This document shows, one piece after another, positions 60,099 through 64,000 of a stretch of DNA of 64,000 nucleotides (position 1 is its first letter; every line of letters starts with the position of its first letter). This DNA is from RYN-133 sp963754285 (GTDB lineage Bacteria; Actinomycetota; Actinomycetes; Mycobacteriales; Jatrophihabitantaceae). The position numbers and the translations under genes were made by a program. Location: NCBI GenBank assembly GCA_963754285.1, contig CAVWFN010000001.1, forward strand, positions 1 to 64,000. Direction: 5' to 3'. Under the pieces are notes generated by a model. The model saw only the letters and a program-made list of their open reading frames with translations, had not been told where the DNA came from and searched no databases.

Positions 60099-60923
60099 TC
60101 AGGTATCGAGCAGTCGCCACTGCTCGCGTGCGGTCCCGGCCCACTGCTGGTGTCGGCGGGTGAAGACCGTGGCTGCCGACTCGCCGCGCCACGGGCTCGG
60201 CAGCAACTCGCTCGGCAGCACGGGGTCACTGAGCGGGAAGCGACGCCACGAGTGCACCAGATCGATCACTGCGACCAGTGTGTCGTCGACATGCTCGGTG
60301 TCGAACTGGACGAGGAACTGTTCGTAAGCGGCCTCGATGGACGCGAGATCCCACGCCTGGCGCACGACCGCGGTGAGCTCGCTGCCACCGACGTAGCTGC
60401 CCACGAACAGTTGCGCGTCATTGAGCACGCCGGCGTCGCCGAGAACCTCGCGCACCTCGTCGAGCCGGTCGGGATGCGGGCTGAGCCAGACACCGGGGGA
60501 CGGGCTGCCGAGCCCGGCCCAGGCGAGCCGGGTGCGCAGACGATGTCGCGCAGGTCGCTCGGTCTCGGGCACGCGGACGACGACGAGCAGCCAACGTCCG
60601 TCCCATGCATCGCTGTGTGCGCGGAAACCGAAGATCCGGTCGGTGCCTTCGGTGAGCAGCTTCGAGCCGGCATCCGTGAGCTGCCAGCGGGTGCGGCGAC
60701 CGACCCGTTCGGAACCGAGCCAACCGTCGGCGGCAGTTCTCATGAGGGCCTGGCGCGTCGCCTTCTCTTCGACGCCGAGGCGTCCGAGCACGTCGATGAT
60801 CGTCGAGGTCCACACCGTGCCGCCGGCCGGGAGCACGAACTCGCCGAGCACGGTGAGCAACAGGCCGCGCGCGCTCTCGGCGCCGGCGGAGTGCCGACGC
60901 GACAGCGTTGGCCCGTCGGTCAT
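60099..60923 (-). CDS. PaaX-family transcriptional regulator
   Basis: A 274-residue regulator of the type that represses phenylacetate and related acyl-CoA pathways. The N-terminal winged helix is SARGLLLTVLGEFVLPAGGT, then TSTIIDVLGRLGVEEKATRQ. The middle Cas2-like region is WLLVVVRVPETERPARHRLR, and the C-terminal domain has WRRFPLSDPVLPSELLP. PaaX proteins sense CoA thioesters, which suits the acyl-CoA cluster. It is upstream of the TIGR03084-type gene on the same strand. Confidence 0.93.
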   Translation of the reverse strand: MTDGPTLSRRHSAGAESARGLLLTVLGEFVLPAGGTVWTSTIIDVLGRLGVEEKATRQALMRTAADGWLGSERVGRRTRWQLTDAGSKLLTEGTDRIFGFRAHSDAWDGRWLLVVVRVPETERPARHRLRTRLAWAGLGSPSPGVWLSPHPDRLDEVREVLGDAGVLNDAQLFVGSYVGGSELTAVVRQAWDLASIEAAYEQFLVQFDTEHVDDTLVAVIDLVHSWRRFPLSDPVLPSELLPSPWRGESAATVFTRRHQQWAGTAREQWRLLDT

Positions 60924-60950
60924 CAGCCCAGTGTCGCAGGGATCAATCGT

Positions 60951-61718
60951 TCAGGACGCGAAGCGGCGCACCAGCCCGGACGGCGCGTACCGCATGACGA
61001 GACCGAGCGGTTTCCACGGCCACGGCGGTACTGCCGACTTCGCCACCTCGCGTTCGATCGCGGCGACCATCGCGCGCACACCGTGCTCGGTGCTCGACAT
61101 CAACGGAGTGTTCTGCTCGGCCGCGCTGCTCATCTCCGAGCGGATGTAACCCGGGTACAGCGTGGTGACGGTGATCGGCGAGGCGTGCAACTCCATCCGC
61201 AGACCATCGGCGAGCGCGGCGACCGCCGCCTTGGACGCTGCGTAGGTCGTCAGGTTTCCTGGTAATCCGCGCAGTGCCGACACCGACGACACGACGACGA
61301 GATGACCCGCATCCACGGCGCGAAAGTGCTGCAATGCGGCCTCGCACTGGGCCAGTGCGGCGACGAAGTTCGTCATCGCCGTCTCCTGGTTCGCGTAGAA
61401 CTTGCCGGTGCCGAGCCGGGCACCCTTGCCGAGCCCGGCGTTCACGATCACCCGGTCGAGGCCGCCCAGTTCGGCTTCGAGCTCGGCGAAGACCGAGAAC
61501 ACGGCGTCCGAGTCGTTGACGTCGAGTGCGCGGACGGCGACACGCACACCGTGCGCAGACGTCAGTTCGTCGCGCAGCTCCTCGAGCCGATCAAGGCGAC
61601 GCGCGCAGAGCGCCAGGTCGCGACCCTTGGCGGCGAACTGGCGCGCCATCTCCGCACCGAGGCCGGAGCTGGCGCCGGTGATCAAGATGCGTTGCCGCAC
61701 CTCGCCCGGGGAGTTCAC
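60951..61718 (-). CDS. Short-chain dehydrogenase/reductase
   Basis: Classical SDR of 255 residues from GTG 61718. The NAD(P) motif is ILITGASSGLGAEMARQFAA. The catalytic Ser and Tyr-X3-Lys are in VVVSSVSALRGLPGNLTTYA and TYAASKAAV. The C-terminus, VMRYAPSGLVRRFAS, resembles SDRs acting on lipids. The start overlaps the stop of the MazG-like gene (GTGA). Substrate unknown. Confidence 0.92.
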   Translation of the reverse strand: MNSPGEVRQRILITGASSGLGAEMARQFAAKGRDLALCARRLDRLEELRDELTSAHGVRVAVRALDVNDSDAVFSVFAELEAELGGLDRVIVNAGLGKGARLGTGKFYANQETAMTNFVAALAQCEAALQHFRAVDAGHLVVVSSVSALRGLPGNLTTYAASKAAVAALADGLRMELHASPITVTTLYPGYIRSEMSSAAEQNTPLMSSTEHGVRAMVAAIEREVAKSAVPPWPWKPLGLVMRYAPSGLVRRFAS

Positions 61719-62063
61719 GCGTTTCGCTCGAAGAAGTCGCCGTCGGCAGCGACTCGATCCGGTGCGGGTGCGGGACGCGGTGCCGAGTCGGCAAGGCGTT
61801 GTGCCGTGGTGGCCACGCTGTCCTCGAGGTCGACGCCGGTCTGATCGGCGAGCAGGTACACGCCGTAGGCGAGCTCGCCGAGGCGCTGCGACCAGTCCGG
61901 GTCCGGGACGGAACGGCTTGCGTCCGCGATTGGTCTCTGCGGCCACCGTCGCGCACAAGGTTCCGAGCAGCGTCTGCAATTCGAGCAGCAGGGTCGGCAC
62001 CGGCGCATGAAGCTCGGCAGCGTCCGCGCTGCGCGCCACTGCCTGGGTCAACTCACCAGTCAT
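61715..62063 (-). CDS. MazG-like nucleotide pyrophosphohydrolase-type protein (one frameshift)
   Basis: Small helical protein of about 115 residues from ATG 62063. It begins MTGELTQAVARSADAAELHA and continues LLLELQTLLGTLCATVAAET. An extra G near 61930 shifts the frame. The correct continuation is SRSVPDPDWSQRLGELAYGV and LLADQTGVDLEDSVATTAQR. The helix pattern with LGELAYGVYLLADQTG and ED resembles the MazG-like all-alpha NTP pyrophosphatases. The assignment is tentative. It is divergent from the DUF2520 gene, 24 bases apart, and coupled to the SDR gene. Confidence 0.68.
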
Positions 62064-62087
62064 GTCGGTAGAAGCTACTTTGAGCCC

Positions 62088-62963
62088 ATGTCGACCGCAC
62101 GACCTGCCCGGCTCCGGGTGGGAATCGTCGGCGCCGGACGGGTGGGTGGTGCCCTCGGCGCGGCCTTGCGCCGTGCGGGCCACGAGGTCGTCGCCGCCAG
62201 CGCGGTGTCGGCCTCGTCACGTTCTCGCGTCGCGCGCATGCTGCCCGGCGCCGAGGTCCTCCCGCCGGACGAGGTCATTGCCGCTGCGGACTTCGTGCTG
62301 CTCTCGGTGCCCGACGACGCGCTCCGTCCGCTCGTCGCCGGTCTCGCCGACACCGGTGCGTGGCGCGAGGGCCAACTCGTGGCGCATACCTCGGGCGCGC
62401 AGGGCATCGGCGTGCTCGATCCTGCTGCGGCCCGCGGGGTGCTCGCGCTCGCGCTGCATCCGGTGATGACCTTCGCCGGACGCCCCGAGGATGTCGACCG
62501 ATTGCTCGGGGCGACCTTCGGCGTGACAGCTCCGGACGAATTGCGCCCGGTCGCCGAATCCCTGGTCGTCGAGATGGGCGGCGAACCGGTGTGGGTGCCC
62601 GAATCGGCGCGGTCGCTCTATCACGCAGCGCTGTCGATCGGGTCGAATCATCTCGTGACGCTCGTCAACGACGCGCTGTCGCTGCTCGACCGCGCGGGCG
62701 TCGAGGCGTCCGACCAATTGCTCGCGCCGCTGCTGTCCGCCTCGCTCGACAACGTGCTGCGGCTGCGCGATCCCGCGCTCACCGGACCGGTCGCGCGAGG
62801 TGACGTCGCGACGTTGCGCCGCCATCGTCGTGCGCTGGCCGAGTCGGCACCGGAACTGCTGCCGTCCTACCTCGCGATGGCGCGTCGTACCGCGGAACGC
62901 GCGCACGCCGCGGGAATGCTCGACGACGACGCGACCGCGGCCGTGATCGAGGTGTTGTCGTGA
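62088..62963 (+). CDS. Rossmann-like and DUF2520 domain protein
   Basis: A 291-residue dehydrogenase-like protein. The N-terminal Rossmann motif is LRVGIVGAGRVGGALGAALR. The C-terminal DUF2520 domain has LALALHPVMTFAGRPEDVDR and SLYHAALSIGSNHLVTLVND. It is related to ketopantoate/hydroxyacid reductases. It lies directly before panC with a GTGA overlap, the standard actinobacterial arrangement, so a role in pantothenate synthesis, perhaps as ketopantoate reductase, is plausible but unproven. The short divergent spacer (24 bases) leaves little room for a promoter. Confidence 0.9.
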   Translation: MSTARPARLRVGIVGAGRVGGALGAALRRAGHEVVAASAVSASSRSRVARMLPGAEVLPPDEVIAAADFVLLSVPDDALRPLVAGLADTGAWREGQLVAHTSGAQGIGVLDPAAARGVLALALHPVMTFAGRPEDVDRLLGATFGVTAPDELRPVAESLVVEMGGEPVWVPESARSLYHAALSIGSNHLVTLVNDALSLLDRAGVEASDQLLAPLLSASLDNVLRLRDPALTGPVARGDVATLRRHRRALAESAPELLPSYLAMARRTAERAHAAGMLDDDATAAVIEVLS

Positions 62964-63781
62964 CCGATCTCGCGCATTCGCGCGCCGACCTGGCCGGCGC
63001 GCTGTCGCAACTGAGCGGACCGGTCGGTCTCGTGCCCACGATGGGAGCACTGCACGACGGGCACCGGGCGCTGATCAAGCAGGCGCGCGCGGTGTCGCAG
63101 TCGGTGGTCGTGAGCATCTTCGTCAATCCGTTGCAGTTCGGCCCGACCGAGGACCTCGCGCGGTATCCGCGCACCCTCGAGGCCGATCTCGCGATGTGCG
63201 CGGACGAGGGCGTCGACCTCGTTTGGGCGCCGTCGGTCGAGGACGTCTATCCAGGCGGGCCGGCGTTGGTGCGCGTCGATCCCGGTCCGGTCGGCGCGAT
63301 CTTGGAAGGCGTCAGCCGGCCGACCCATTTCGCCGGCATGCTCACCGTCGTCGCGAAGCTGCTCAACCTCGTCCGTCCGGCCCTGGCGTTCTTCGGTGAG
63401 AAGGACTACCAGCAACTGGTGCTCATCACGCGCATGGCGGGCGACCTCGAACTCGGCGTCGGTGTCGTGGGCGTGCCGACCGTTCGTGAACCGGACGGGC
63501 TCGCGCTGTCCAGCCGCAACGTGTACCTGACCGCGCAAGACCGCGTGCGAGCTCTGGCGCTGTCGCGTTCGCTCGCTGCCGGGCGGGAAGCAGCGGGCAC
63601 GGTGCAGGACGTGCTGGCCGCCGCGTGGAACGTGCTGCGCGAAGCCGGCGTGCAGCCCGACTATCTCGACCTGCGCGGCGCCGATCTCGCCGATCCGCCC
63701 GAACACGGTGCCGCGCGCCTGCTCGTCGCCGCGCGCATCGGTACGACCAGACTGATCGACAACACCGCGATAGAACTGTGA
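62960..63781 (+). CDS. panC: Pantothenate synthetase
   Basis: Joins pantoate and beta-alanine with ATP to make pantothenate. It has 273 residues. Nucleotidyl-transferase motifs: GLVPTMGALHDGHRALIKQA, VSIFVNPLQFGPTEDLARYP, ALAFFGEKDYQQLVLITRMA and GLALSSRNVYLTAQDRVRAL. The GTG start overlaps the stop of the DUF2520 gene. It is followed eight bases later by coaX, so the two steps from pantoate to phosphopantothenate are co-expressed. Confidence 0.97.
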   Translation: MTDLAHSRADLAGALSQLSGPVGLVPTMGALHDGHRALIKQARAVSQSVVVSIFVNPLQFGPTEDLARYPRTLEADLAMCADEGVDLVWAPSVEDVYPGGPALVRVDPGPVGAILEGVSRPTHFAGMLTVVAKLLNLVRPALAFFGEKDYQQLVLITRMAGDLELGVGVVGVPTVREPDGLALSSRNVYLTAQDRVRALALSRSLAAGREAAGTVQDVLAAAWNVLREAGVQPDYLDLRGADLADPPEHGAARLLVAARIGTTRLIDNTAIEL

Positions 63782-63788
63782 GGCCGGC

Positions 63789-64000
63789 ATGCTGCTCGCC
63801 ATCGACATCGGCAACACCAACACCGTCCTCGGCGTCTTCGACGGGGAGAAGCTCGAACGCTCGTGGCGGATCAAGACCGATGCGCGCACGACTGCCGACG
63901 AACTCGCGCTGACCTTCCGCGGCCTGCTCACCGATCACGAGATCGACAGCGTCGCCGCCTGTTCGACGGTGCCGGCGGCGTTGCGCGAGCTGCGCGCGAT
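63789..64000 (+). CDS. coaX: Type III pantothenate kinase, 3'-truncated by the window
   Basis: N-terminal 70 residues of CoaX, which phosphorylates pantothenate in coenzyme A synthesis. The phosphate-binding motif MLLAIDIGNTNTVLGVFDGE and the segment SWRIKTDARTTADELALTFR are characteristic. Reading is open to the end of the window. The ATG at 63789 lies eight bases after panC, behind a GAGGCC sequence. No panD is seen between them, which some actinobacteria have. Confidence 0.95.
   Translation, partial: MLLAIDIGNTNTVLGVFDGEKLERSWRIKTDARTTADELALTFRGLLTDHEIDSVAACSTVPAALRELRA

Overview
The window is a high-GC (about 68-70 percent by eye) chromosomal segment of an actinomycete. Gene order is classic actinobacterial: the end of the spc ribosomal operon, the infA-rpmJ-rpsM-rpsK-rpsD-rpoA-rplQ-truA operon, rplM-rpsI-glmM, glmS-acpS-nnr, ftsH-folE-folP-folB-folK-DUF3180 and panC-coaX. 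A class F-type sortase, a DUF2342-type F420-associated metalloprotease, GTG/TTG starts, near-leaderless genes and 4-base stop/start overlaps agree. The genus is not proven; a Frankineae-like lineage is my guess. No rRNA, tRNA, CRISPR array, phage or transposase was seen.

Layout. 1-5650: rpsH (partial), rplF, rplR, rpsE, rpmD, rplO, secY, adk, map. 5374-7748: two accessory genes on the minus strand, an acyltransferase and a secreted S53 peptidase. 8039-12691: infA to truA. 12.7-21.3 kb: an accessory block between truA and rplM with a PadR unit and two zinc-ribbon-like paralogues, TetR/fatty acid hydroxylase, RBBP9-like hydrolase, FAD-linked oxidase, ABC-F ATPase, lysyl oxidase and sortase. 21.4-31.3 kb: rplM, rpsI, glmM, glmS, ferredoxin-NADP reductase, acpS and nnr, making cell-wall amino sugar and acyl-carrier protein functions. 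31.3-39.3 kb: an ECF sigma factor fused in frame to a membrane/extracytoplasmic domain, mqnC and menG for menaquinone, and the unit I find most interesting: a 77-residue Asp/Gly/Ala repeat peptide, a JmjC/cupin_4 oxygenase and a sucrase/ferredoxin-like protein. 39.3-49.9 kb: ppa, dacB, metalloprotease, tilS, hpt, ftsH and the folate operon. 50-62 kb: a minus-strand catabolic cluster (TetR, enoyl-CoA hydratase, two acyl-CoA dehydrogenases, biotin-dependent carboxylase alpha and beta subunits, AtuA-like protein, TIGR03084-type protein, PaaX, SDR) resembling acyclic-terpene or branched-chain acyl-CoA degradation. 62.1-64 kb: DUF2520 protein, panC, coaX.

Two themes cut across the genes. First, single-base indels are dense in 1-12.2 kb. 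They break or compensate within genes that must be intact (rplF, rpsE, secY, adk, map, rpsD, rplQ), so I treat them as sequence or assembly error; only about seven more occur in the other 52 kb. Second, the intergenic DNA carries at least four families of short palindromic repeats: paired 53-nt elements, a 59-nt element, a four-copy AGTGGTCA double hairpin, and an 87-nt TGAGCG element that begins at stop codons. Members recur at unlinked loci with identical lengths, and some supply stop codons or extend proteins.
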